Source: Actinomadura rayongensis (GTDB lineage: Bacteria; Actinomycetota; Actinomycetes; Streptosporangiales; Streptosporangiaceae). Taken from it: a stretch of DNA of 64,000 nt. Positions within the stretch are counted from its first letter, which is position 1, and every line of letters begins with the position of its first letter. Positions 24,543 to 32,517 of the stretch are shown here, one piece after another. The notes below the pieces were generated by a model. The model saw nothing but the letters and a program-made list of their open reading frames with translations, searched no databases and had not been told where the DNA came from. Position numbers and translations under genes: made by a program. Where the stretch lies: positions 1,383,423 through 1,447,422 of the forward strand of contig NZ_WUTW01000001.1 in the NCBI RefSeq assembly GCF_009831215.1. The letters run 5' to 3'.

Positions 24543-25222
24543 CCGCCGACCTCGCGATCCGCGCCACCCGCGCGCTCGCCGCCGCCGGGCAGGCCGACAT
24601 GGTCTGGGGCCACGCCGCCGTCCGCGATCCGGACGGGCGCGGCATCTGGATCAAGGCGCCCGGCTGGGGACTGGAGGAGGTGGACGCCGACCGCGTCCAG
24701 CTCGTCTCCTTCGACGCCGACGTCCTCGAAGGCGAGGGCAAGCCGCACAAGGAGTGCCACATCCACCTGGAGATCATGCGGCGGCGGCCCGACGTCGTCT
24801 GCACGATCCACACCCACGCGCAGGCGGCCGTCGCGTTCGCCGCGCTGGACACGCCGCTGCTCCCGATCTCCCACGAGGGCGCGCTGTTCGGCGGCGCGGA
24901 CGTCCCGCGCTTCACCCGCACCGGCGGCCTGGTGGAGAACCCCGACCTCGGCCGGGCGCTCGCCGACGCGCTCGGCGACGCGCCCGCCGCGCTCATGCCC
25001 AAGCACGGCCTCGTCGCGGCGGGCACCGAGGTCGGCGCGGCCGTCATGCACGCCGTCCTGCTCGACCGCGCGTGCCAGACCCAGCTCATGGCCATGGCCG
25101 CCGGGCCCGTCCGGGTCTTCTCCGACGCGGCGGAGGCCGCCGCCAAACGCCTCCAGTGCTGGCCGCCGGGGCAACTCGACGCCGGCTGGAACTACCTCGA
25201 CCGAAAGGGCTCCTCCCGATGA
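24539..25222 (+). CDS. Class II aldolase/adducin family protein
   Basis: This 227-residue protein has the class II aldolase metal site: an HIHLE segment, IHTHAQAAVAFA and a later His in PKHGLVAAG. Relatives include fuculose-phosphate aldolase and also decarboxylases of hydroxylated aromatic acids such as 3,4-dihydroxyphthalate decarboxylase. In an operon with a flavin hydroxylase and ring-cleavage enzymes, decarboxylation or aldol cleavage of a pathway intermediate is plausible. The start overlaps the dehydrogenase stop (GTGA), and its stop overlaps the next gene (ATGA). Confidence 0.85.
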   Translation: MTADLAIRATRALAAAGQADMVWGHAAVRDPDGRGIWIKAPGWGLEEVDADRVQLVSFDADVLEGEGKPHKECHIHLEIMRRRPDVVCTIHTHAQAAVAFAALDTPLLPISHEGALFGGADVPRFTRTGGLVENPDLGRALADALGDAPAALMPKHGLVAAGTEVGAAVMHAVLLDRACQTQLMAMAAGPVRVFSDAAEAAAKRLQCWPPGQLDAGWNYLDRKGSSR

Positions 25223-25932
25223 CCGCCATCACCGTGACCACCGCCGACGGGCCGATGGACGTTTACGTCGCCCGTCCGGACACGCCCAACGGACGCGCCG
25301 TCGTCGTCCTCCAGGAGGCGTTCGGCGTCAACGCCCACATCCGCGACATCGCACAGCGGTTCGCCGAGCGCGGCTACCTCGCCGTCGCGCCCGACCTGTT
25401 CCACCGGACGAACACCGGCGAGATCGGCTACGACCAGCACGCCGAGGCGATGGGGCTCATCGGCGCGCTCGGCCCGGACCAGACCATCACCGACGTCCGC
25501 GCCGTCGTGGACCGGCTGGAGAGCACCGAGGACGTCGCCCGCCCCGACATCGCCGTCGTCGGGTTCTGCTTCGGCGGGCGCGCCGCGTTCACCGCCGCGA
25601 CCGCGCTGCCGGCCCTCGGCGCCGCCGTCGTGTTCTACGGCCCCGGCATCGCCGCCGGACCGTTCGCCGTGCTCGACCGCGCCGCGTCCATCACCGCGCC
25701 GCTGCTGCTGCACGTCGGCGCGGACGACCCGACGATCCCGGCCGAGCAGGTCCAGGCCATCGACGCCGCCCTCGACAAGGCGGGCGTGGACTACGAGCAG
25801 CACGTGTACGCGTCCGCCGGGCACGCCTTCGCCTGCGACGCCCGCCCCGCGATGTACCGCGCGGACGCCGCCGCCACCGCCTGGGACCGCACGCACACGT
25901 TCCTCGCCGAGCGCCTCCGGGTGACCCGATGA
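25219..25932 (+). CDS. Dienelactone hydrolase family protein
   Basis: This 237-residue alpha/beta hydrolase has the dienelactone hydrolase nucleophile Cys117 in VVGFCFGGRAAF. The acid is in HVGADDPTIP and the His in YASAGHAF. Family members open lactones formed in catechol degradation, or act on other small esters. It lies between the aldolase-like and monooxygenase genes with ATGA overlaps on both sides. Confidence 0.9.
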   Translation: MTAITVTTADGPMDVYVARPDTPNGRAVVVLQEAFGVNAHIRDIAQRFAERGYLAVAPDLFHRTNTGEIGYDQHAEAMGLIGALGPDQTITDVRAVVDRLESTEDVARPDIAVVGFCFGGRAAFTAATALPALGAAVVFYGPGIAAGPFAVLDRAASITAPLLLHVGADDPTIPAEQVQAIDAALDKAGVDYEQHVYASAGHAFACDARPAMYRADAAATAWDRTHTFLAERLRVTR

Positions 25933-27521
25933 CGCCACCGCCCGTCCTGATCGTCGGCGCGGGGCCGGTCGGGCTGACCGCCGCGAACCTGCTCGCGGCG
26001 CGCGGCGTCCCGCTCGTCCTCGTCGAGCGCAACCCCGCCACCAGCGACGAGGCCAAGGCCATCAGCCTGGACGACGAGTCGCTGCGCACGCTGCAGGCCG
26101 CCGGGCTCGCCGAGACCGTGCTGGAGATCGTCGTCCCCGGCACCGGCACGCGCTACTACGACCGCAAGGGCCGTCCGCTGTTCCACGCGCGCGGTCCCGA
26201 GCCCTACCGGCTCGGCTACCCGTTCAAGAACCAGTTCGCCCAGCCCGAGCTGGAGAAGGTCCTGCTGGACGCGCTGCGCGGCCGGCCCGGCGTGGACGTC
26301 CGGTTCGCGACCGAGCTGGTCGACGTCAAGGACTCCGGCCACGGCGCGACCGCGACGCTGCGCTCCGCCGACGGCGACGTGAGCCTGGACGTGAGCTGGG
26401 TCCTCGGCTGCGATGGCGGGCGCAGCACCATCCGCGAACTCCGGCGCATCGACATGACGGGGACGAGCCACCGCGACGTCTGGCTCGTCGCCGACACCAC
26501 CGGCGACGCCCACGACGAGCGCTACGGCATGCACCACGGGCGGCCCGACCGGCCCACCGTGATCGTCCCCGGTCGCGACGGCCGCTGCCGCTACGAGTTC
26601 CGCCTGCACCCCGGCGAGGGCGACGGCGGCACCCGGCCGGACTTCGCGACCATCGAACGGCTCGTCCGTCCCTACCGGTCCATCACCCCGGACCAGGTGG
26701 AGCGCTGCACGAACTACACGTTCAACGCGGTCGTCGCCGACCGCTGGCGCGACGGACGATGCTTCCTGCTCGGCGACGCGGCGCACATGATGCCGCCGTT
26801 CGCCGGGCAGGGCCTCAACTCCGGGGTCCGCGACGCCGCCAACCTCGTCTGGAAGATCGCCGAGGTCTGGCACGGCCGCGCGGACGAGGCGCTGCTCGAC
26901 ACCTACGAGCCCGAGCGCCGCCCGCACGCCACCGCGATGGTCGCGTTCTCCGAGCGGCTCGGCCGGGTCGTCATGACGACGAGCCCGGCGCGGGGCGTGC
27001 TGCGGGACGCGACCGTCCGGGCGCTGCTGGCGACGCCGTGGGGCCGCCGCTACCTGCGCGAGATGCGGTTCCGGCCGCGCGCGGTCCACGAGGCCGGGCT
27101 CGTCGCGGGCGGGCACCGGCTCACCGGGACGCAGCTCCCGCAGCCGCGCGTGCTCGTCCCGCCGAGCCTGCACCCGCGTCCGCTGGACGAGGTGCTCGGC
27201 GACGGGCTCGCGCTGCTCGGGGTGAACGTTCCGGCGGCGGCGTGGGACCGCGTCGCGCGCGACCTCCCGCTCGACGGCCTCACCCTGGTGGACGTCGCGC
27301 TGGACGAGCGGCTGCCCCGCCCGAACCCCGGCCGCCGCGCCGTCGCGGACGCCGACGGACGCCTCCAGGCCGCGCTGGCGAGCGCCCGGGGCCGGTTCGT
27401 GCTCGTCAAGCCGGACCGGTACATCGCGGCGGTGTTCTCCCCGCTCCAGGCGAGCGTGGCCGCGCCGCTGCTCGCCCTGTGCGCACGGGACGCCGCCGAC
27501 GCGGAGCGCCGCGCCGGCTAG
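25929..27521 (+). CDS. FAD-dependent aromatic hydroxylase (MhpA/PheA-TfdB type)
   Basis: This 530-residue flavoprotein monooxygenase has the dinucleotide-binding VGAGPVGLTAANLLA at about residues 8-22, the DG motif in LGCDGGRSTIRE and the GDAAHMMPPFAGQGLNSG motif that binds FAD. The C-terminal part has the thioredoxin-like tail of the PheA/TfdB/MhpA group. Such enzymes hydroxylate a phenolic ring using NAD(P)H and oxygen, normally the first step before ring cleavage. It is last in the operon but may act first. Its TAG shares the CTAG tetramer with the stop of the convergent LysR gene. Confidence 0.9.
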   Translation: MTPPPVLIVGAGPVGLTAANLLAARGVPLVLVERNPATSDEAKAISLDDESLRTLQAAGLAETVLEIVVPGTGTRYYDRKGRPLFHARGPEPYRLGYPFKNQFAQPELEKVLLDALRGRPGVDVRFATELVDVKDSGHGATATLRSADGDVSLDVSWVLGCDGGRSTIRELRRIDMTGTSHRDVWLVADTTGDAHDERYGMHHGRPDRPTVIVPGRDGRCRYEFRLHPGEGDGGTRPDFATIERLVRPYRSITPDQVERCTNYTFNAVVADRWRDGRCFLLGDAAHMMPPFAGQGLNSGVRDAANLVWKIAEVWHGRADEALLDTYEPERRPHATAMVAFSERLGRVVMTTSPARGVLRDATVRALLATPWGRRYLREMRFRPRAVHEAGLVAGGHRLTGTQLPQPRVLVPPSLHPRPLDEVLGDGLALLGVNVPAAAWDRVARDLPLDGLTLVDVALDERLPRPNPGRRAVADADGRLQAALASARGRFVLVKPDRYIAAVFSPLQASVAAPLLALCARDAADAERRAG

Positions 27522-28378
27522 CCCGGCACGTGCGCGCGGACGGCGGCGAGCAGGTCCGCGCACGCGGGATCGGTCCGGCCGGGGACGTGGACGGCGTGGT
27601 ACGGGACCGGCGGAAGATCGGTGATCTCCCGCCGGACCAGCTCCGGCGGCGTCCGGACGCAGCCGTTCACCACGGCCGGGCCGACGCCGAGCGCGGCGAA
27701 GTGGAGCAGCAGCGGCCAGCCCGCGGCCTCGACCGCGACCGTCCACGGCACGTCGGCGGCGCGCAGCGCGCGTTCCAGCGCGACGCGGTGCGGTCCCGGG
27801 GCGGGCGGGACGACCAGCGCCGACCCGGCCAGGTCGCGCAGCTCCACTTTGGCGCGCGCGGCCAGCGGGTGGTCCGGCGGCACCACGAGCACCTGCGGGT
27901 ACCGGGCGAGCAGGACGGTCTCCAGGTCGGCGGGCAGGACGTCCAGCACCGCGACGCCCACGTCGGCGCGGCCCGTCCGGACGGCGGCGAGCGTGCGCGC
28001 CCGGTCGCCGTTCAGCAGCCGCAGCCCCGGCACCGCCCGCACGACCTCGCCGAGCAGGTAGAGGTAGGCGCCCTCGCCTGCGGCGAGCACCGGGCGGCGG
28101 GCCGGGGCGGTGCCGCGCAGCTCGGCGAGGAACCCGCCGACCCGCGCGTCCAGCTCGCGCGCGAACCGGGCGACCTGCTCGCCCTCGCGCGTCAGCGTGA
28201 GCGTCCGCCCGCGCCGGATGTACAGCGGACGGCCCAGCGACGCCGCGAGCCGCGCCACCTTCGCGTGCAGCGACGGCTGCGAGATCGACAGCTCCGCCGC
28301 CGCCCGCGTGAAGTTGCGGTGCTCGGCGAAGACGGCGAACGCGGCGAGCGCGTCGGTGGACACCCGCTCCAGTTCCAT
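27518..28378 (-). CDS. LysR family transcriptional regulator
   Basis: This 286-residue regulator has an N-terminal helix-turn-helix (about residues 5-62, with FTRAAAELSISQPSLHAKVARLAASLGRPLY) and a periplasmic-binding-like effector domain. LysR proteins commonly activate aromatic degradation genes. It converges on the catabolic operon with a 4-base overlap. Its start codon lies within a 15-bp palindrome that fits the T-N11-A LysR box, so it probably controls itself. TAGGCT ends 6 bases before the ATG, consistent with a leaderless mRNA. Whether it or the IclR protein controls the operon is unresolved. Confidence 0.9.
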   Translation of the reverse strand: MELERVSTDALAAFAVFAEHRNFTRAAAELSISQPSLHAKVARLAASLGRPLYIRRGRTLTLTREGEQVARFARELDARVGGFLAELRGTAPARRPVLAAGEGAYLYLLGEVVRAVPGLRLLNGDRARTLAAVRTGRADVGVAVLDVLPADLETVLLARYPQVLVVPPDHPLAARAKVELRDLAGSALVVPPAPGPHRVALERALRAADVPWTVAVEAAGWPLLLHFAALGVGPAVVNGCVRTPPELVRREITDLPPVPYHAVHVPGRTDPACADLLAAVRAHVPG

Positions 28379-28391
28379 AGGCTGAGCCTAT
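28377..28391 (-). promoter_or_regulatory. LysR-type box overlapping the lysR -10 region and start codon
   Basis: ATAGGCTGAGCCTAT is a perfect 15-bp palindrome of the form T-N11-A. It contains the candidate -10 TAGGCT, the transcription start and the first bases of the LysR start codon. Binding there would repress the gene, and could also affect the divergent HAD-like gene 58 bases away. Confidence 0.65.
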
Positions 28392-28448
28392 AGCTTGTGG
28401 GGCTTTATCTAGTTCTCTTCGAGTCCTCGGCCCGCGACGCTGGACGCC

Positions 28449-28979
28449 ATGAACGCACTGGGAATCGACTTCGGCCGCGTGATCATGGGCGGCGTGCACG
28501 TCACCGGCGAGCAGGACACGGTCTTCCTCGACGGCACCCTGGAGGACGCCCTCGCCTCGCCCGCCATGCCGGGCATGTGGGAGGCGGTGCCGCGCCTCGT
28601 CGCGCTGTTCGACGGACGCGCCTGGATCATCTCCAAGTGCGGCGACCGGATCCGGCAGCGGACGCTCGCGTGGCTCGACCGGCACGACTTCTACGCCCGG
28701 ACGGGGCTGGATCCGGGGAACGTCCGGTTCTGCCGCAAGCGGCCGGAGAAGGCGGTGCACTGCGCGCGGCTCGGGATCACGCACATGATCGACGACCGTC
28801 CGGACGTCCACCGGGCGCTGGAGGGGATCGTCCCGCACCGCTACCTGTTCGGGCCGCAGCGCGGGCCGTCCGCGCTGCCCAACCCGCTGACCTGGTCAGA
28901 CGCCGAAGAGATGATCACGGCGGCGGTGCGAGGAAGCGCGGCGGGACGGCCGGCACCAGCCACACGCCGTTCGCGCTGA
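28449..28979 (+). CDS. HAD-like hypothetical protein
   Basis: This 176-residue protein begins ALGIDFGRVIMGG, which aligns with motif I of HAD phosphatases, but the second Asp of DxD is replaced by Gly. A lysine in FCRKRPEKAVHCARLG and a late IDDRPDVHRAL could be motifs III and IV. It may be a degenerate or atypical phosphatase, or a non-catalytic relative. GACGCT lies 7 bases before the ATG and no ribosome binding site is seen. The last 65 bases overlap the convergent kptA gene, so the true C-terminus could be shorter in function, although the frame stays open to the TGA. Confidence 0.65.
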   Translation: MNALGIDFGRVIMGGVHVTGEQDTVFLDGTLEDALASPAMPGMWEAVPRLVALFDGRAWIISKCGDRIRQRTLAWLDRHDFYARTGLDPGNVRFCRKRPEKAVHCARLGITHMIDDRPDVHRALEGIVPHRYLFGPQRGPSALPNPLTWSDAEEMITAAVRGSAAGRPAPATRRSR

Positions 28980-29460
28980 CGCGGAACTCGTGCCCGTCGG
29001 CCGCCATCCCGGCCGCGTCCACCGTGAGGACCACCGGACGGCCCCGGCGGGCGCCGACCCGCTCGGCGGTGGCCCGGTCGGGCGACAGGTGGACGGCGTG
29101 CCGTCCCATGGGAAGCAGGCCGTCGCGGCGGATGCCGTCCAGCGCGCGCCGGACCGTCCCGTGGAACAGGACGGGCGGGGGAGCGGCCACCGGCAGGCCC
29201 AGCTCGACCGGCACCGAGTGCCCCTGGTTGGCGCGGATCCGCAGGCCCGCCGCGTCCAGCGCATAGCGGCCCTTGGCGTCGGCGGCGACGACCGCGTCCA
29301 GCTCGGCGCGGGTGACGGGGAAGCCGTGCCGGGCGGCGGCGGCCAGGAGCGCGTCCACGTCCGCCCAGCCCGCCGGGTCCAGGACGAGCCCGATCGCCGC
29401 CGGGCGGTGCCGGAGATGGCGGGCGAGGAAGCGGGAGATCGCGACCGTCCGGTCGTCCAC
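28915..29460 (-). CDS. kptA: RNA 2'-phosphotransferase, Tpt1/KptA family
   Basis: This 181-residue protein is a Tpt1/KptA enzyme. In fungi it removes the 2'-phosphate from spliced tRNA by transfer to NAD+; the role in bacteria, which lack that splicing pathway, is not established. Family marks visible are FLARHLRHRPAAIGL (containing the catalytic Arg-His), ANQGHSVPVEL, LFHGTVRRALDGIRRDGL and AVHLSPDRATA. It starts with GTG after an AGAGG ribosome binding site. It lies downstream of rpsT but beyond a strong terminator, so it needs readthrough or its own promoter. Confidence 0.92.
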   Translation of the reverse strand: MDDRTVAISRFLARHLRHRPAAIGLVLDPAGWADVDALLAAAARHGFPVTRAELDAVVAADAKGRYALDAAGLRIRANQGHSVPVELGLPVAAPPPVLFHGTVRRALDGIRRDGLLPMGRHAVHLSPDRATAERVGARRGRPVVLTVDAAGMAADGHEFRVSANGVWLVPAVPPRFLAPPP

Positions 29461-29478
29461 GGCGCCTCTTTCGGAAAC

Positions 29479-29512
29479 GGCGAAGCCGCGGCCCGCGGGC
29501 CGCGGCTTCGCC
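29479..29512 (-). terminator. Terminator after rpsT
   Basis: A 34-bp perfect palindrome forms a very stable GC-rich stem 9 bases after the rpsT stop. On the minus strand it is followed by GTTTCC. It separates rpsT from kptA. Confidence 0.85.
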
Positions 29513-29520
29513 GGAAGCGC

Positions 29521-29787
29521 CTACTTCGCCAGCGCGGCGGCCTGCTTGGCGATGGCCGACTTGCGGTTGGCGGCCTGGTTCTTGTGGATCACGCCCTTGC
29601 TCGCGGCCTTGTCGAGCTTGCGGGCGGCGTACTGCTGCGCGGCGACCGCCTTCTCGACGTCACCGGCGTCGGCGGCCTCGCGGAACTTGCGGATGGCCGT
29701 CTTCAGCTCCGACTTGACGGCCTTGTTGCGCAGCCGAGCCTTCTCGTTCTGCTTGTTCCGCTTGATCTGGGACTTGATGTTAGCCAC
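29521..29787 (-). CDS. rpsT: 30S ribosomal protein S20
   Basis: This 88-residue basic protein matches S20 throughout ([25 protein letters not shown] at the N-terminus, and [19 protein letters not shown] at the C-terminus). It binds 16S rRNA early in small-subunit assembly. Start is GTG. A -10-like TAGGCT lies on the minus strand at 29911-29916, giving a leader of roughly 115 bases before the start. It is divergent from lepA, the usual actinobacterial arrangement. Confidence 0.97.
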   Translation of the reverse strand: MANIKSQIKRNKQNEKARLRNKAVKSELKTAIRKFREAADAGDVEKAVAAQQYAARKLDKAASKGVIHKNQAANRKSAIAKQAAALAK

Positions 29788-30045
29788 GTCGTAGTGCCTC
29801 AGCCTTGGTCGTGAGTTTCGCCTGCCGCTGGCGCCGGGCAGGCATCCAACGAATGAGAACGGGGGCGGACGGTGCCCCCCAGGGCACGACTACGCCACAC
29901 GCAGACGCACAGCCTACCAATGGCGGACGCTTAACTCGAACCGGAGCCGCTGCACGGAGCATCCCGGGTCGCGTGGGACTATGGAGAACGGCGGCCTGTG
30001 CCGCCGCGACCCCAATCCCATCTGTGATTTTGCGAACGGAACCCG

Positions 30046-31884
30046 GTGGCAGCGCCTGAGCCGAGCACGACCGACCCCGCGATCATCCGCAACTTCTGCA
30101 TCATCGCGCACATCGACCACGGAAAGTCGACGCTCGCGGACCGGATGCTCCAGCTCACGGGGGTCGTCGAGGAACGCCAGATGCGCGCTCAGTACCTCGA
30201 CCGCATGGACATCGAGCGCGAGCGCGGCATCACGATCAAGAGCCAGGCCGTCCGGCTCCCCTGGACGCACGGGGACCGCGAGCACATCCTGAACCTGATC
30301 GACACGCCGGGCCACGTCGACTTCTCCTACGAGGTGTCGCGGTCGCTGGCGGCGTGCGAGGGCGCGGTGCTGCTGGTGGACGCCGCGCAGGGCATCGAGG
30401 CGCAGACGCTCGCGAACCTGTACCTGGCGCTGGAGGCCGACCTCCACCTGATCCCGGTCCTCAACAAGATCGACCTGCCGGCCGCGCAGCCGGAGAAGTA
30501 CGCCGAGGAACTGGCCGGGATCATCGGCGGCGATCCGGCGGACGTGCTGCGCGTCTCGGGCAAGACGGGCGAGGGCGTCCGCGAGCTGCTGGACCGGATC
30601 GTCGAGACCGTCCCGGCCCCGGTCGGCGACCCCGAAGGACCGGCCCGCGCGCTGATCTTCGACTCGGTGTACGACACCTACCGGGGCGTCGTCACCTACG
30701 TCCGCGTCATCGACGGCAACCTGTCGCGCCGCGAGAAAAGCCTGATGATGTCGACCGGCGCCGCGCACGAGACGCTGGAGGTCGGCGTCATCTCGCCCGA
30801 GCCCAAGCCCGTGGGCGGGCTCGGCGTCGGCGAGGTCGGCTACCTCATCACCGGCGTGAAGGACGTCCGGCAGGCGCGGGTCGGCGACACCGTGACCGGC
30901 GCGTCCCGGCGGGCCGCGACGGCGCTCGGCGGCTACCGCGACCCGAAGCCGATGGTGTTCTCCGGCCTCTACCCGATGGACGGCGACCAGTACCCGGACC
31001 TGCGCGACGCGCTCGACAAGCTGCGGCTGAACGACGCCGCGCTGGTGTACGAGCCGGAGACGTCGGCGGCGCTCGGGTTCGGGTTCCGCTGCGGCTTCCT
31101 CGGGCTGCTGCACATGGAGATCGTCCGGGAGCGGCTGGAGCGCGAGTTCGGCCTGACGCTGATCTCCACCGCGCCGAACGTCGTCTACCGGGTGGTGATG
31201 GAGGACGGCACCGAGCACACCGTCACCAACCCGAGCGAGTTCCCCGAGGGCAAGATCGGGACGGTCTACGAGCCGGTCGTGAAGGCGACGCTGCTGTCCC
31301 CGAGCGAGCACATCGGCGCGATCATGGAGCTGTGCCAGGGCCGGCGCGGCGCGCTGCTCGGCATGGACTACCTCTCGGAGGACCGCGTCGAGATCCGGTA
31401 CACGCTGCCGCTCGCCGAGATCATCTTCGACTTCTTCGACCAGCTCAAGTCGCGGACGCGCGGGTACGCCTCGCTGGACTACGAGCCGAGCGGCGAGCAG
31501 GAGTCCGACCTCGTCAAGGTGGACATCCTGCTGCAGGGCGAGTCGGTGGACGCGTTCAGCCAGATCGTCCACAAGGAGAAGGCCCGCGACTACGGGCTGA
31601 TGATGACGTCGAAGCTCAAGGAGCTGATCCCCCGGCAGCAGTACGAGGTGCCGATCCAGGCGGCCGTCGGCGCCCGGATCATCGCCCGGGAGAACATCCG
31701 CGCCATCCGCAAGGACGTCCTCGCCAAGTGCTACGGCGGCGACATCTCCCGCAAGCGCAAGCTGCTGGAGAAGCAGAAGGAGGGCAAGAAGCGGATGAAG
31801 ACGATCGGCCGGGTCGACGTCCCGCAGGAGGCGTTCGTCGCCGCGCTCTCCACGACCGAGCCCGCCGAGAAGACCAAGAAGTGA
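30046..31884 (+). CDS. lepA: Elongation factor 4 (LepA)
   Basis: This 612-residue GTPase is EF4/LepA, which acts on ribosomes during initiation or back-translocation. G1 AHIDHGKS is at residues 21-28, followed by [18 protein letters not shown] and the G4 motif NKIDLP. The C-terminal EF4-specific domain ends with [24 protein letters not shown]. Start is GTG. Length is normal for the family. A 258-base divergent region separates it from rpsT, and a hairpin follows its stop. Confidence 0.97.
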   Translation: MAAPEPSTTDPAIIRNFCIIAHIDHGKSTLADRMLQLTGVVEERQMRAQYLDRMDIERERGITIKSQAVRLPWTHGDREHILNLIDTPGHVDFSYEVSRSLAACEGAVLLVDAAQGIEAQTLANLYLALEADLHLIPVLNKIDLPAAQPEKYAEELAGIIGGDPADVLRVSGKTGEGVRELLDRIVETVPAPVGDPEGPARALIFDSVYDTYRGVVTYVRVIDGNLSRREKSLMMSTGAAHETLEVGVISPEPKPVGGLGVGEVGYLITGVKDVRQARVGDTVTGASRRAATALGGYRDPKPMVFSGLYPMDGDQYPDLRDALDKLRLNDAALVYEPETSAALGFGFRCGFLGLLHMEIVRERLEREFGLTLISTAPNVVYRVVMEDGTEHTVTNPSEFPEGKIGTVYEPVVKATLLSPSEHIGAIMELCQGRRGALLGMDYLSEDRVEIRYTLPLAEIIFDFFDQLKSRTRGYASLDYEPSGEQESDLVKVDILLQGESVDAFSQIVHKEKARDYGLMMTSKLKELIPRQQYEVPIQAAVGARIIARENIRAIRKDVLAKCYGGDISRKRKLLEKQKEGKKRMKTIGRVDVPQEAFVAALSTTEPAEKTKK

Positions 31885-31890
31885 CGGAGT

Positions 31891-31911
31891 CCCCTCCCGC
31901 GCCGGGAGGGG
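31891..31911. terminator. Hairpin terminator between lepA and the DUF4870 gene
   Basis: A 9-bp stem, CCCCTCCCG (31891-31899) and CGGGAGGGG (31903-31911), lies between two convergent stops, with more partial pairing outside it. It can act in both directions. Confidence 0.7.
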
Positions 31912-31915
31912 AGTC

Positions 31916-32443
31916 TCACTTCAGCAGCGGCCAGGCGAGGACGGCCGGGACGCGCCGGAACTCGCCCTTGTTCGCGGCCCGTCCGGCGTAGACGAGGAAC
32001 ACGAACAGCGCCGCGGTGAACACCACCGGGATCCAGACCAGGATGCCGACGAACTGGGACAGCAGCAGGCCCACGATCCAGACGACCGCGCCCGCGACGC
32101 CCATGTTGAGGCCCTGCGCGGCGTGCCGGCGGACGAACGGGCTGCGGATCCGGCCGAAGTAGACGATCGCGGGCGCCAGCGCGCCGATGACGAACTGGCC
32201 GATGTAGGCCATGAGCGCCCAGTTCAGCTCGTGGGCGTCGGCCGGTCCCTGGTCGACGGGCGGGGGCGGCTGGGGCTGCCAGCCCGGCTGCTGCTGGGGC
32301 GGCTGCTGCTGCTGCCAGCCCTGCTGCTGTGGAGGCTGCTGCCACTGCTGCGGCGCCTGCTGGTGCGGCTGCTGCCACTGCTGCTGCTGCGGGGGCTGCT
32401 GCCAGGGGCCGGGGCCGGGCTGCGGAGGAGGCCCGTAGGCCAT
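31916..32443 (-). CDS. DUF4870-type membrane protein with Gln/Pro-rich tail
   Basis: This 175-residue protein has an N-terminal tail of about 65 residues made almost only of Gln, Pro and Trp-Gln repeats. It is followed by a DUF4870-like domain with three hydrophobic segments (LMAYIGQFVIGALAPAIVYF, then MGVAGAVVWIVGLLL and VGILVWIPVVFTAALFVFLVYA) and the conserved RSPFVRRHAAQGLN stretch. DUF4870 proteins are small membrane proteins of unknown function. The tail is probably a cytoplasmic or surface-exposed disordered segment. Third-position GC bias is kept in the domain, and the tail uses CAG codons. Confidence 0.85.
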   Translation of the reverse strand: MAYGPPPQPGPGPWQQPPQQQQWQQPHQQAPQQWQQPPQQQGWQQQQPPQQQPGWQPQPPPPVDQGPADAHELNWALMAYIGQFVIGALAPAIVYFGRIRSPFVRRHAAQGLNMGVAGAVVWIVGLLLSQFVGILVWIPVVFTAALFVFLVYAGRAANKGEFRRVPAVLAWPLLK

Positions 32444-32517
32444 GCGCGACGTCCTCTCTGGGGTGGCCGGGATGTCCGGTACGAGTATGACGGTTCACCG
32501 CGCGCGATGGTTCGCGG

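Noticed and set aside
25791..28838. 1015-codon open frame on the minus strand
   Set aside because: It runs antisense to the hydroxylase gene and in a wrong frame over lysR; no family motif and shadow-type composition.
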